Counted from the first letter of the stretch, positions 33,063-42,626 are shown. The stretch is DNA of 64,000 nt from Candidatus Villigracilis adiacens (GCA_016703605.1 JADJBU010000022.1:372001-436000); one strand, 5' to 3'. Notes: generated by a model from the sequence alone, not told the origin. Program-made: numbers and translations.

Positions 33063-34358
33063 GATTTGTCCAAAAATAAGTTAATCAATTTGAATTTGGC
33101 TGAATGGTGTAATTCCATTCAGGGAATAGTTCGTGCGGCAACAAATTGACATTGGCTTTTTCATCAGACGTGACCTTTCGTTTTATTTCATAATGCTTTC
33201 GATCAAAATAAGCCGAGCAATGAAAGCCCGTTTCGGTTTTGCTCGTCCGAATGAACTTTAACACCGTTTCATAACTAACCAAAGGCTGTCCGGCCCAGTT
33301 TTGACTGATGACGCTGAACATCCGATGTTCAATCAAATTCCACTTTGACGCGCCAGGTGGATAATGTGTCACAGTAATGGCAATATTGAATTCATCCGCC
33401 AGTTTTTGCAAGCCAACCTTCCACAGCCAACTATCGCAGGCATTGGCTCCGCCTGCATCAGCTTGAATGAGTAGCTCTGTGAAGGCATGATAGTGTTCAA
33501 ATCCAACATCCAATAGCCAACGTCGAATGACGGCAATTGCAAACTCAGCAGTCTCATGAGACACGCCAACCGCCATGTGTCCTGCGTTCTGCTGAATATC
33601 GTACACGCCATACAGAATGGCTTTGCCAATGGCATCGCTGGGAAAATCAGTTGCCAAGACTTCCAGTGGTTCTTTCCGCAACGTGCGTCCCGCGTTCCGA
33701 AATTGCCCGATTTTCTCTTTTTTCTTGCCGTCCACGCTAATTTCGGGTTGTTTTCGGTGCGAAAATCGCTCGCGCTGGCTCTTTATGTACTGCATTTGCT
33801 CGTCGCGTCGCTCATCTTTCTTGCGGCTGAGACGCTTGTGATTAACACGCAACGTGTAACCCAAGCCATGCGCCAAACGCGGGATCGTGCTATGCTCTAC
33901 TTGAAAACCTTGACGCTTCAATTCTTTGGCTAGTTTGCGACTGGTTTTGTGTGTCCACTTCAAGCCCGTGATCGGGTCGCCCGCGGTGGCATCTTGCAAG
34001 AGTTTATCCAATGCTTTCAATATCTTTGGCTGTTTTTTTCAACCAGTGGTCTACCTGCTCCCGGCAGACGAATCTGTGATGGTAGTTTTTTGTTGGAGCG
34101 TTCAATCTCGCGGATACCACGCGCAATGGTTGTGCGGCTCAATCCTGTAATCTCTGCCAAATGACTTATGCCACCGCGACCTTCCTCGTTTGCCAACACA
34201 CCTGCAAATCGCCGTTTATTTCTTTCGTTCAACTCCGACAGTACCCGATTAATGGCTTGGTGTCGTTTGGTTTCTTGGCTATATGGATGTAACCGACAAA
34301 CCGCACATACACATTGATGAATTTCCCGATTATTTTTCTTTTGCATATTCCTTGTCCT
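33063..34358 (-). mobile_element. ISAzo13-like insertion sequence, frameshifted
   Basis: Lies between the truncated immunity gene (ends 33062) and the terminal repeat of the next IS (34359). It begins GATTTGTCCAAAAATAAG. I could not define clean terminal repeats; the right end may be trimmed by the neighbouring element. The transposase is on the minus strand. Confidence 0.65.
33085..34349 (-). pseudogene. ISAzo13-type (Rhodopirellula-like) DDE transposase, split by a frameshift
   Basis: The C-terminal 311 residues (33085-34020) hold the typical blocks: YDIQQNAGHMAVGVSHETAE, LIQADAGGANACDSWLWK (Asp), THYPPGASKWNLIEHRMFS (Glu), NWAGQPLVSYETVL. The N-terminal part with SHLAEITGLSRTTIARGI and LPGAGRPLVEK is in another frame from about 34017. 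One base change near 34017-34020 breaks the gene. Confidence 0.82.
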
Positions 34359-35754
34359 GTGGGAGCATTCAAATGTTGTAGAAAAGGAGCCTCCGAGAAA
34401 TCGGGTATAGTACCCGTAGGCAAAAACAAACGGAGGCTCCGCATGAAGTGTAGCATAGAAACCCTGAGCAAAATGACGGCGCTGTTGGTCGCAGATTTTG
34501 AAGAGCAGATGAAAACCAGCACAAGTACGAGCGTCGAAATAGAGCAAGGACTTCGAGAAACCCTTCAAAGGATTGGGCAGGAAAGTCTAGGGCAACTGCT
34601 CACGCTCAAAGACGAACACAATCAGACGACGCAAGAGGCGTGCTCATGCAGTCAAAGTGCCCGACGAATTTCGCGCCGCGAAGGGAAACTCCTGAGTGTG
34701 TTTGGGTGGATCACCTATCGGCGTTCTTATTATGGCTGCGCGCATTGTCATCGTTACTGGTACGTATTGGATGAAGAGGAAAACCTGCGGGCTGGAAGCG
34801 CCAGTGCGGTGATGAGCCGCCTGTTGAGCGTAGCCGGTGTGACCGTTTCGTTTGAAGAGGCGCAACGGCACCTACAAGAATATCTGCGGGTGGATGTTAG
34901 CATCAATACCATCCGCGCTGAAACCCAACGGATTGGAGATCTGCAAGCCGAACGGGAAAACAATGGCAGGCAGCGAGTCAGGATTTGCCCAACCTCCAAC
35001 AGCGAGAAAGAGAGGCTGTTGTCCGTCCGAAACGGCTGTACGGCTCTCTGGATGGGGCCTTTGTGCCGCTGGAGGAAGGTTGGAAGGAAGAAAAAACCGT
35101 CTGCTGGTATGAAGCAGGGCAACGGTATGGCTCTGCCGAATTACGCGCTGTCAACCTGAACTACTATACCAGCCTGGAGGAAGCCAGCGTATTTGGCGAG
35201 TTGGTTTGGGCAACCGGCTTGCATCATCGTGTGGATCAAGCCGCAGAACTGGTCTTTGTTTGCGATGCGGCAACCTGGATTTGGAAGATCATCGAACACT
35301 ACTCCCGTATGCCGTCCAGATTGTCGATTGGTATCATGCCTCGCCAACGTCTCCATGCCGTGTCAGAAACGCTTGCCGAACAGGAACGCGCGCCTTGGCT
35401 TGAGCACATCAAAGCCGCCCTGTGGGAAGGCGAGGTTCAGAAGTCATCCAAATACTTCAAGAGACGTTCAACAGGCATCCCTCTTCTGAACTCATCCAAA
35501 GTGCCATCACTTATTACCAGAATAATCAAACCCGCATGGCTTATGCCCATTTCGAAAGCAGGGCTATTTTATTGGCAGCGGCACAGTCGAAAGCGCTTGC
35601 AAGCAGATTGTTTCTTTACGCTTGAAACGCCCAGGAGCGCGTTGGACTAAGGATGGCGCCTCTGCGGTCGCCAAGGCTCGCGCCGCTTGGATTAGCCATC
35701 ATTGGGACGCTTTACCTCTGGCTGCTTGATTCTACAGAATTTGAATGCTCCCAC
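34359..35754 (+). mobile_element. ISKra4-like insertion sequence, frameshifted
   Basis: 25-base terminal inverted repeats with two mismatches: GTGGGAGCATTCAAAT... (34359-34383) and the complement at 35730-35754. Length 1396 bases with a single degenerate transposase. No clear target duplication is visible, since its left side abuts the ISAzo13-like element and its right side RHS sequence. Confidence 0.85.
34443..35729 (+). pseudogene. ISKra4-type transposase, multiple frameshifts
   Basis: MKCSIETLSKMTALLV start, then a zinc-ribbon-like region (SYYGCAHCHRYWYVLDEEENL), then pieces in three frames: RLYGSLDGAFVPLEEGWKEE, QIVDWYHAS, QNNQTRMAYAHF and the C-terminal SLRLKRPGARWTKDGASAVA. The last motif is characteristic of the ISKra4/UPF0236-like group. 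At least three indels. Confidence 0.8.
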
Positions 35755-35905
35755 TGTTGACTGTCCACTGACCGAGACCAGCCGATTGGCGGAATCATAG
35801 ACATAGGTATTCGTCCCATCACTGAGGAGGTTGCCGTTATCATCGAAAGTGTAGTTGACTCCATTCACGCTTGCAAGTCTGTTCGCGGCATCATACTGAT
35901 CACTG
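35755..35905 (-). pseudogene. RHS YD-repeat fragment
   Basis: The minus strand reads YDAANRLASVNGVNYTFDDN then GNLLSDGTNTYVYDSANRL, classic YD repeats of an RHS protein. It is cut on its 3' side by the ISKra4-like element and has no start. It may be the remains of the core gene whose C-terminal cassettes lie to the left. The following 120 bases (to 36032) hold a doubled ACTGATCACTG motif and TAAAAT (35982-35987), a possible -10 box for the next operon. Confidence 0.78.
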
Positions 35906-36032
35906 ATAACTGATCACTGGCAATTAATCTGTTTCCAATCACATCACGCCCCCATCCCCAATCCCGCCATCCAAAATGGAGTAAAATTATCCAAACCGAC
36001 AGACCAACATCAACATAGAAGGCGAGGCTTGC

Positions 36033-37442
36033 ATGTTCGTCACCAAAAACCTTTATCAGAACGACGATCAATGGAAGGATGTCCCGCTCGGCGCATCGGG
36101 AGAAAGCACCATCGGCAAGTGGGGATGTTTGCTGACCTCGGCGGCAATGATGCTGAACGGCATTGGCTACAACGAAACCCCGGTCACCGTCAACGACAAA
36201 ATGAAGGCGCGCGGCGGGTTTCAGGGGTCGCTCTTCATCCCCAGCGTCCTGCCATACATCTGGCCCAACTGCGTCTACCGCGACATGCAGAACTGCGAGA
36301 CCACGCCCGCGCCCCTCGCCCAGATTGACGCGGCAGTCGCCGCAGGCAAACCCGTCATATTACAGGTGGACTGGAACAAACAAGCCGGGCTGCAAACCCA
36401 CTTCGTCCTCGTCAAGGAAAAAAAGGGCGAAGACTACATCATCTACGACCCCTACAAATACGGCGGCGACTCGCCCGATAAAGACGTCCTGCTCACCGCG
36501 CGTTACAAATACAACGGCGCAAAACTCGCCACCGAAATCAGCGCCGTGCTATGGTTCGACAGCTACAGCGTCAACGCCCCCGAACCGCCCAAGAAAACAA
36601 CAGTCCCCGTCCCCGCCGAAAAATTCATCCTCTACGCCGCCGAAGACGACCTGGCGCTGAGAGCCGAACCCGCCGTCACCGGCTATCTTTGGAAGCGCAT
36701 GATGATGAACACCGAACTCATCAGCCTCGAAGATAAGGCAAAAGCCAAAGCCAAGATCGGCGTGCAGGGACAATGGATTCAAGTCCAGGACCCGAAGGGC
36801 GACCAGGGCTATGTCGCCGCCTGGTACGTATCGGATAAAAAAGCAACCCCCGCCTCTTCTTCGACGCCCAAGCCTGGCACGGCACCCACGCCTTCGCCCG
36901 CGCCGACACCGGGTTCTGCCCCCACCCCCGGCAAACCGACTCCCGCCCCCGTCCCCGCCGGCGCTTTGGCTTTATACCCCACCGCGCAGATAACGCTGCG
37001 CAGCAAACCCACACAATCGCCGGATAATGTGCTGCGCTACGTCGAAACCACCGAACAACTCATCAGCCTCGACCCCGCCAACGAAGCCATCAAAAAGGTC
37101 GGCGTGCAGAACCAATGGATCAAGGTCCGCGATGCGGGCGGCAGGGAGGGCTACGTCGCCGCATGGTTCGTCAAATACGCCGGCGGCTCCACCGCTCAGA
37201 CGGGATCGACGACTTCATCCTCAGGCGGAGCGGTCAAAGTGCGGACGACAGCCGAAGCCGTAACGCTGAGAAGCCAACCCGTCGTCAGCGATGCGACCCT
37301 CGTCAAACGGGTACCGATCAACCACGAGTTCACCATCACCGAAGCGGGGGGCGAATCCAAGATCGGCGCGAACAATCAGTGGATCAAGGTCAAGGATGCG
37401 GCGCACGAAGGCTACGTCGCCGCCTGGTTCGTGACGCGTTAG
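36033..37442 (+). CDS. C39-like papain-fold peptidase with three SH3-like domains
   Basis: 469 residues. The N-terminal peptidase_C39_2-type domain (about 1-180) has Cys32 in KWGCLLTSAAMML, His123 in QTHFVLVKEK and Asp in IYDPYKYG, a plausible Cys-His-Asp triad. Three SH3-like repeats follow (about 198-265, 313-375, 395-469), each with LRxxP...QWIKV...GYVAAWFV, the first separated by a Pro/Thr linker. No signal peptide or membrane span, so export is not evident. GGCGAGG lies upstream. It is the first gene of a tight three-gene operon (gaps of 8 and 6 bases) with the SLATT-like and TIR/SLOG-like genes. Confidence 0.8.
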   Translation: MFVTKNLYQNDDQWKDVPLGASGESTIGKWGCLLTSAAMMLNGIGYNETPVTVNDKMKARGGFQGSLFIPSVLPYIWPNCVYRDMQNCETTPAPLAQIDAAVAAGKPVILQVDWNKQAGLQTHFVLVKEKKGEDYIIYDPYKYGGDSPDKDVLLTARYKYNGAKLATEISAVLWFDSYSVNAPEPPKKTTVPVPAEKFILYAAEDDLALRAEPAVTGYLWKRMMMNTELISLEDKAKAKAKIGVQGQWIQVQDPKGDQGYVAAWYVSDKKATPASSSTPKPGTAPTPSPAPTPGSAPTPGKPTPAPVPAGALALYPTAQITLRSKPTQSPDNVLRYVETTEQLISLDPANEAIKKVGVQNQWIKVRDAGGREGYVAAWFVKYAGGSTAQTGSTTSSSGGAVKVRTTAEAVTLRSQPVVSDATLVKRVPINHEFTITEAGGESKIGANNQWIKVKDAAHEGYVAAWFVTR

Positions 37443-37450
37443 GAGACAAC

Positions 37451-38800
37451 ATGGAAACCCCAACCGAAACCAAAGCCCCCATCCTCGAAGTCGCCTGGCG
37501 CAAGTTCGCCCAATACGACGACACTGCCGTAAGAAGAACCGCCTCCTTCACCCGCCTGAGAAGGTCGATCCTGATCTTCGGCGTGCTGGCAACTTTATTG
37601 TCCATCCTGACCACCATCTACCCGGCTGAATTCCCCCGCCTCGGTTCCTTCATACTAAAGATTTTGCTGGTGGCATCCCCGATCATCGCATCGGTGCTTG
37701 CCGCCATCGGGAATGAGTACTACTCCACCGGCGACTGGCTGGTGGCAAGAGCGGGCGCGGAAGAGATTCTGCGCGACATGTACCTGTATCGCACGATCTT
37801 GAAGGGCAACCCCAAACGCCGCGAATGGCTGGAGCGCAGGCTTGCCCGCGTGCAGCGCGCCGTCTTCCGCGGCATGAACGGCGAACTGGTGATGGAGACC
37901 TTCAAGGGTAATGTGCCGCCCAAACCGCGCTTCTTTCCCGAAGAACCCGGCAACGACAGCGGCTTCAGCGACCTGAGCGGCGAGGAATATTTCAAATACC
38001 GCCTCGAGAACGAATTGCACTGGCACGAAAAGAAGATCATCGGCAAGCAGCGGGAACGCTTCCGTTTGCAGGTCTCGATCTATTTGATGGGCGCGTTGGG
38101 CGCGATCATCGCCGCGATTGCGACCTTCGGCGATACGTATTCCAACCTCGCCATCTGGGTCGCGCTGACCGCCTCGCTGACCGGGGCGCTCTCGGTCTGG
38201 CAGACGTTGAAAAACCTCGAACAGGTCGTGCGCAATTACAGCAAGGTCATCATCGAACTCGGCATCATCTCGGATCACTGGAAAAACCTGACCGCCGACG
38301 AACGATTGCAAAGCGAAGTCAACCGCATGGTGCAGGGAACCGAAAACATCCTCTGGAGCCGCAACGTCGAATACATCAAATCGATGCAGGAAGCCATGCG
38401 CGACGCCAGCCTCGACAAGGAAGCCGAACTGATCAACAACGTCGTCGCCGAACAGCGCGAAGCCGACGCCCGCTTCAAGCAGTCGTTGACGGACTCCATC
38501 GTCAACAAAACCTCGGAAGAGTTGGATAAAGTCACTGCCGACCTGAGCGACCGCTTCGAAGAAATTCTCGGCACCCTGGCAGAAGAAGCCTCCTCGGACG
38601 TGGTCCAGGCGGAACTGGCTTCGATGCGCGAGGCGATCCAGGAATTCAGCGAACAAATCGCGCAGAAATTCGGTCTGTCGAGTCGGCTCGACTCGATCCG
38701 CGAAGAATACAAGGATGTGGACGTCGGCAGCGCCACCCCGCGCGGCGTGCTGAACGACCTGCTTTCACGCTACCCGAAAACAGAAGAAGTGAAGGGTTGA
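37451..38800 (+). CDS. SLATT/DUF4231-like four-helix membrane protein with coiled-coil tail
   Basis: 449 residues from the ATG with AGGAGAC upstream. Two transmembrane helices at about 38-58 and 65-86 are followed by the helix YYSTGDWLVARAGAEEILRD, typical of SLATT domains. A second pair at about 203-245 is followed by NYSKVIIELGIISDHWKNL, as in DUF4231. The remainder (about 300-449) is helical and charged. SLATT proteins are predicted pore-forming effectors controlled by nucleotide-sensing or nucleotide-generating partners. The next gene encodes such a partner (TIR-like and SLOG-like domains). Effector role is inferred from the family. Confidence 0.78.
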   Translation: METPTETKAPILEVAWRKFAQYDDTAVRRTASFTRLRRSILIFGVLATLLSILTTIYPAEFPRLGSFILKILLVASPIIASVLAAIGNEYYSTGDWLVARAGAEEILRDMYLYRTILKGNPKRREWLERRLARVQRAVFRGMNGELVMETFKGNVPPKPRFFPEEPGNDSGFSDLSGEEYFKYRLENELHWHEKKIIGKQRERFRLQVSIYLMGALGAIIAAIATFGDTYSNLAIWVALTASLTGALSVWQTLKNLEQVVRNYSKVIIELGIISDHWKNLTADERLQSEVNRMVQGTENILWSRNVEYIKSMQEAMRDASLDKEAELINNVVAEQREADARFKQSLTDSIVNKTSEELDKVTADLSDRFEEILGTLAEEASSDVVQAELASMREAIQEFSEQIAQKFGLSSRLDSIREEYKDVDVGSATPRGVLNDLLSRYPKTEEVKG

Positions 38801-38806
38801 CCATCC

Positions 38807-41203
38807 ATGACCGAGACAAGCGAAACTAAAAAAACAGACCTGGCGGGCAATCCCATTCCCGTTCCGCCGGTCACGCCCTCAGGCGAAACGCCCGCCGCAA
38901 ACCAGCCGCCCGAACAGGCTGCCAAACCCAAAGAAGAGCCTTCTGCCAGCGAAGCAAAATCCCGCCGCAGCGATCGGGACGACGACGACGATTCCGGCAG
39001 CGGACGGGAGCACCGCGCCCTGCGTCCCGAAGTCAAGCCCCATTGTTTTGTGGTCATGCCCTTCGGCAAAAAGAAGAACGCCAACGGCGACCCCTACGAC
39101 TTCAATACCATCTACAAGGTTTTGATAAAGCCCGCCATCGAGGAAGCCGATTTCGAAGCCTCCCGCGCCGACGAAGCGACCGAGTCCGGCGACATCCTGA
39201 CCGACATGTTCCAGGAACTGCTTCTGGCGGATATGGTCGTCTGCGACATGAGCATCGACAACGCGAACGCCTATTACGAGCTGGGCATCCGCCATGCATT
39301 GAGAAAAAGAGGCGTGGTTCACATCCAGGCGGGACGCGCCTATATGCCCTTCGATGTCTTCAACGTGCGCACCCTGCCCTATCACATCACCCCCGAGGGC
39401 GTGCCCGACCCGGAGCATATCAAGAACGATATCAAATCCATCGCGCGCCTGTTGCGCGATACCTGGGCTTCCGACCGCGACGCCGTCCACAGCCCGATCT
39501 ACAACCTGCTTTCAGGTATGAAGGAACCGGATCGGAAAAGCCTGAAAACGCCGCTCGCCACCGGCTTCTGGCGCGAATACGACGAATGGAAGGACCGGGT
39601 CACAGTTGCCCAGCGCGATAAACACATCGGAGATATCCTTCTGCTGACGCAGGAAATCAAAAACCCGCTTATCCGCGAAGAGGCGATTGCCGAGGTCGGC
39701 GGCGCGCTTGCCAAACTCGGGCGGAACGAACTTGCGCTCAACCAATACCGCGAAGGCATCTCGGTCAACCCCGGCAATCTCGAATTCCGCCGCGAGGAGG
39801 CATTCCACCTCAACCGCGTGGGGCGCGTCAACGAAGCCATCGTCAAACTCGAGGGCATCCTGAGCGATTACCCAAAAGACACGGTCTCGATCTCGTACCT
39901 GGGGCGCATCTATAAGGAGATGTGGACGAACTCATGGAGCCGCATCTCGAACAAAACAAAACGCGTGAAGACCGCCTTCGACACCTATCACTGGCTGATC
40001 AAATCCATAGACATCTACCTGAAAGGCTACCGGATCGACCTGCGCGAAAACTACCCCGGCATCAACGCCTACACGCTTTCCGTGCTCGCCACCCACCTGG
40101 CAGACAAGTTCGACAGCAAAAAGAATCCCGACCCCGATATCACCCGCATCCGCAAACTCATGCCGGGGCTGCGAGACACGCTTGAATTCAGCCTGGAAAG
40201 CGCGCTCGCTCTCGAACAGGATGGCGGCGATTACTGGTCGCTCGTCTCCATTGCAGACCTGCGCCTGCTCACGTCAAACGATCCTTCCGAGGTCATCCGC
40301 TCCTACCGCAAAGCCATCACCGCCCTCAGGCGCGACCTCTTCTCGCTTCGTTCCTCGCTCAGCCAACTGGAGACCATAAAACTTCTCGGCATCCGCACGG
40401 AGTTCGTTTCGAAATGCATCGACCTGATCGAAGACGAGATCAAGCAAGCCTCCGCCGGCGACACAGGAAACGTGCCAGATAACGACCGCCCCGGCTCGAA
40501 AGCCACAGGCGGGCGGGCCTTGATCTTCGCCGGGTACATGGTGGACTACGCCGGAAAGGACAAGAAGGTCTTCACGCCGGATAAGGAAGGCGAAGTCCGG
40601 CAGGAGATCCGCAAACGGGTCGAAAAGTTCGAACCCGGTTCGCAGGACCGGGCGTTCGTAGCCGGGCTTTCAGCGGGCAGCGAGATCATCTTCGCCGAAG
40701 TCTGCGCCGAAGCGGGCATCAAGGTCAAGGTCTTCCTGCCCCACAACGAATCGACATACATCCGCAAATTCGTATCGCCGGGGGGCGAAGCCTGGGTGGA
40801 CCGCTTCTACAAGATCAAGAACCACCAGCTTGTCGATGAGATCTATCAAACTGAACACCTGGGCGACCCCGGGGAGGGCGATAACCGCTACGAACGCAAC
40901 ACCCGCTGGGCGTTGTACTCCGCGCTCGGGCGCGTGGGCATCGAGAACATGCGCCTGATGGTCGTTGCCAACGAATTTACCTTCGACACAAAAGACCGCG
41001 ATGTGGTGATGACCCGTTACGCCATCGACCTGATGCGCAGCCTGGGCGGCGTGGTCGAGGAATTCATCAACCCGTCGAAATACATCTACAGTGTGATCGA
41101 TACCGCCCTCGAACGCATGATCCAGCAGGAAAGCTCGAAGAAAAAGGTGCTGGATAACGTTCAACTCATGAAAAAAGGACAAGTCAAGAAAAAAGGTTCC
41201 TGA
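38807..41203 (+). CDS. TIR/deoxyribosyltransferase-like + TPR + SLOG-like sensor protein
   Basis: 798 residues. After a Pro/acidic disordered N-terminus (1-70), a TIR- or nucleoside-deoxyribosyltransferase-like domain (about 77-230) shows CFVVMPFGKK, IKPAIEEADFEASRADE, MFQELLLADMVVCDMS and NANAYYELGIRHAL, with a candidate catalytic Glu near 158. A TPR-like helical region (about 265-540, DUF4071/TRAFs-binding-like) follows. The C-terminal domain (about 565-780; RALIFAGYMVDYAG, GLSAGSEIIFAEVCAEAG) resembles SLOG nucleotide-binding folds. It is 6 bases after the SLATT-like gene. Likely the nucleotide-handling and sensing component; the activity is unproven. Confidence 0.78.
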   Translation: MTETSETKKTDLAGNPIPVPPVTPSGETPAANQPPEQAAKPKEEPSASEAKSRRSDRDDDDDSGSGREHRALRPEVKPHCFVVMPFGKKKNANGDPYDFNTIYKVLIKPAIEEADFEASRADEATESGDILTDMFQELLLADMVVCDMSIDNANAYYELGIRHALRKRGVVHIQAGRAYMPFDVFNVRTLPYHITPEGVPDPEHIKNDIKSIARLLRDTWASDRDAVHSPIYNLLSGMKEPDRKSLKTPLATGFWREYDEWKDRVTVAQRDKHIGDILLLTQEIKNPLIREEAIAEVGGALAKLGRNELALNQYREGISVNPGNLEFRREEAFHLNRVGRVNEAIVKLEGILSDYPKDTVSISYLGRIYKEMWTNSWSRISNKTKRVKTAFDTYHWLIKSIDIYLKGYRIDLRENYPGINAYTLSVLATHLADKFDSKKNPDPDITRIRKLMPGLRDTLEFSLESALALEQDGGDYWSLVSIADLRLLTSNDPSEVIRSYRKAITALRRDLFSLRSSLSQLETIKLLGIRTEFVSKCIDLIEDEIKQASAGDTGNVPDNDRPGSKATGGRALIFAGYMVDYAGKDKKVFTPDKEGEVRQEIRKRVEKFEPGSQDRAFVAGLSAGSEIIFAEVCAEAGIKVKVFLPHNESTYIRKFVSPGGEAWVDRFYKIKNHQLVDEIYQTEHLGDPGEGDNRYERNTRWALYSALGRVGIENMRLMVVANEFTFDTKDRDVVMTRYAIDLMRSLGGVVEEFINPSKYIYSVIDTALERMIQQESSKKKVLDNVQLMKKGQVKKKGS

Positions 41204-41207
41204 TAAA

Positions 41208-41247
41208 TGAGACCCGTCGTTCAATCGACGGGTCTCATTTTTTTCAA
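41208..41247 (+). terminator. Rho-independent terminator of the SLATT/SLOG operon
   Basis: ATGAGACCCGTCG (41208-41220), loop TTCAAT, exact complement (41227-41239), then eight T. The stop codon of the convergent gene falls at 41221. Confidence 0.92.
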
Positions 41248-41691
41248 AACCTTTTCCTTCGGGTAACACCAGATCTCGCCCATCACGCCCCGCGCAAGAT
41301 AAAAATCCCCGGCGCGCGCCGCCTCGATCCCTTCAAGCGTATGCACAATGACCATTTTATCCTCATCCCCGCCGGTAACATCCACCAGCGGCGCAAGCAG
41401 AATCACCGCCCGCTTCACGCAAACCCCCGGGCGGATGATCTCGTACGTCTCCTCGAAGATGCCTTTTTCGATGGGCCAGCAATCGGCAGGCGCATCCGCC
41501 TCACTGACAAGATAATCGCCATGGGTCGCGGTCAGCAGCCCGCCCCACGGGGTTACGATCTCCTTCGTCTGCGGCTCATCGGGCGCGGGCAGAAAAACCG
41601 TCACGCGCCGCTCGTCCGTCATGCGATACGCCCTGAAGTTCAAACGCTTCAGCGCCTCGTCGCCGGAATGAAGTTCGATCTGCATCTCCAT
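41221..41691 (-). CDS. Hypothetical protein with two PGDYL-like repeats
   Basis: 156 residues. Two related segments are visible: THGDYLVSEADAPADCWPIE with KGIFEETYE, and AGDFYLARGVMGEIWCYPKE with KVLKKM. Each pairs a G-D-Y/F-L strand with a W/Y-P-K/E motif, which suggests an internal duplication. No catalytic motif or membrane span. The ATG is followed by EMQIELHSG. Unknown function; convergent with the SLATT/SLOG operon. Confidence 0.7.
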   Translation of the reverse strand: MEMQIELHSGDEALKRLNFRAYRMTDERRVTVFLPAPDEPQTKEIVTPWGGLLTATHGDYLVSEADAPADCWPIEKGIFEETYEIIRPGVCVKRAVILLAPLVDVTGGDEDKMVIVHTLEGIEAARAGDFYLARGVMGEIWCYPKEKVLKKMRPVD

Positions 41692-41725
41692 TACGCTCTC
41701 CTTGAATCTCTTTGCGTAATTTTAA

Positions 41726-41993
41726 CTCACCTTACGCAGTTCTCCCTTCAGATTGTCACCCTGAGTGGAGCGAAGGGTCTCTGGGACAGTCGTAGAACTG
41801 CTTCGCTTCGCTCCAAAGAAACAAGGGGTTTTCAAACCCATTTGCCGCAGATTTCGCAGATTGACGCGGATTTTTAAAAACAATTCGCGAAAATTCTCGC
41901 GTAATCCGCGGCTGAATCTCTTGTTTCCTTCTCTTGGAACGGCGTTCCTTCCCGCCGTGGACTTACTCAGCATGACATCGCGCGTATGGTGAG
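41726..41993. mobile_element. MITE-like derivative of the IS4 element (268 bases)
   Basis: Left end CTCACCTTACGCAG (41726-41739) is identical to the IS4 terminal repeat; the right end is the complement of CTCACCATACGCG (41981-41993). A 7-base direct repeat ATTTTAA flanks it (41719-41725, 41994-42000). There is no transposase. Other repeat types are nested inside: a TGTCACCCTGAG hairpin start (41755) and a GCCGCAGATTTCGCAGATT / AATCCGCGGC pair (41843-41913). Confidence 0.8.
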
Positions 41994-42017
41994 ATTTTAA
42001 TATAAAATCACACCATC

Positions 42018-42626
42018 ATGAACAAACTCATTGTCATCGTCGGCGCAAGCGGGGTCGGCAAAACCACGCTGATGAACGCCCTGACCTCCAAATATGAATT
42101 CGCCGTCGCCTACGAGCAGCACGACGCGCGTCCATTTCAATCGCTCTTCAAACAGGATCCAAAATACGCGCTCGCCAACCAGTTGGATTATCTTCTGCTG
42201 CGGGCGGAACAGGAACGCGAATTAAGAGCGGCGGCTCGCCCCGGCTTGATGGACGGCGGACTCGACCTCGACTTTTACGGATTCACGCGCCTCTTCCACG
42301 CCCGGGGCTGGCTCAGCGCTGCCGAGTTTGACCTGTGCCGCAGGCTTCACTCATTAATCCGCCAAACGCTGCCGCCGCCTGACCTCATCGCGCATCTTCG
42401 CGCCGACTCCCAAACCGTCGGCGGGCGGCTCGCTTCGAGGAACAGGATCAACATCGCGTCGGCGCAGGATACGGAGCAATTAGAGTCGTACATCGCCGAA
42501 TGGTTGAATCCGCTCCCGGAGTCGAAAATCCTGCGGCTGGATGTTTCCAAAGAGGGAAAAGAATATCCGGTCAGTGTTCCGCTTATTCTTGATAGAATAA
42601 AACAAACCGTCCCGAAGGCTGCTTGA
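42018..42626 (+). CDS. Deoxynucleoside kinase-like P-loop protein
   Basis: 202 residues. Walker A is GASGVGKTT at residues 9-17, then YEQHDARPFQSLF and LDGGLDLDFYGFTRLF-like sequence (MDGGLDLDFYGF), and a lid-like RLASRNRINIAS. This layout fits the deoxyadenosine/deoxyguanosine kinase group, which phosphorylates deoxynucleosides or similar small molecules; the exact substrate is not shown. TATAAA lies 17-12 bases before the ATG, without a ribosome site. Its 3' end overlaps a CGTCCCGAAGG repeat. Confidence 0.72.
   Translation: MNKLIVIVGASGVGKTTLMNALTSKYEFAVAYEQHDARPFQSLFKQDPKYALANQLDYLLLRAEQERELRAAARPGLMDGGLDLDFYGFTRLFHARGWLSAAEFDLCRRLHSLIRQTLPPPDLIAHLRADSQTVGGRLASRNRINIASAQDTEQLESYIAEWLNPLPESKILRLDVSKEGKEYPVSVPLILDRIKQTVPKAA

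Noticed and set aside
22818..35905. Whole accessory region as an integrated prophage or ICE
   Set aside because: No structural, packaging, replication or conjugation genes; only RHS fragments, recombinases, ISs and a TA pair are present.
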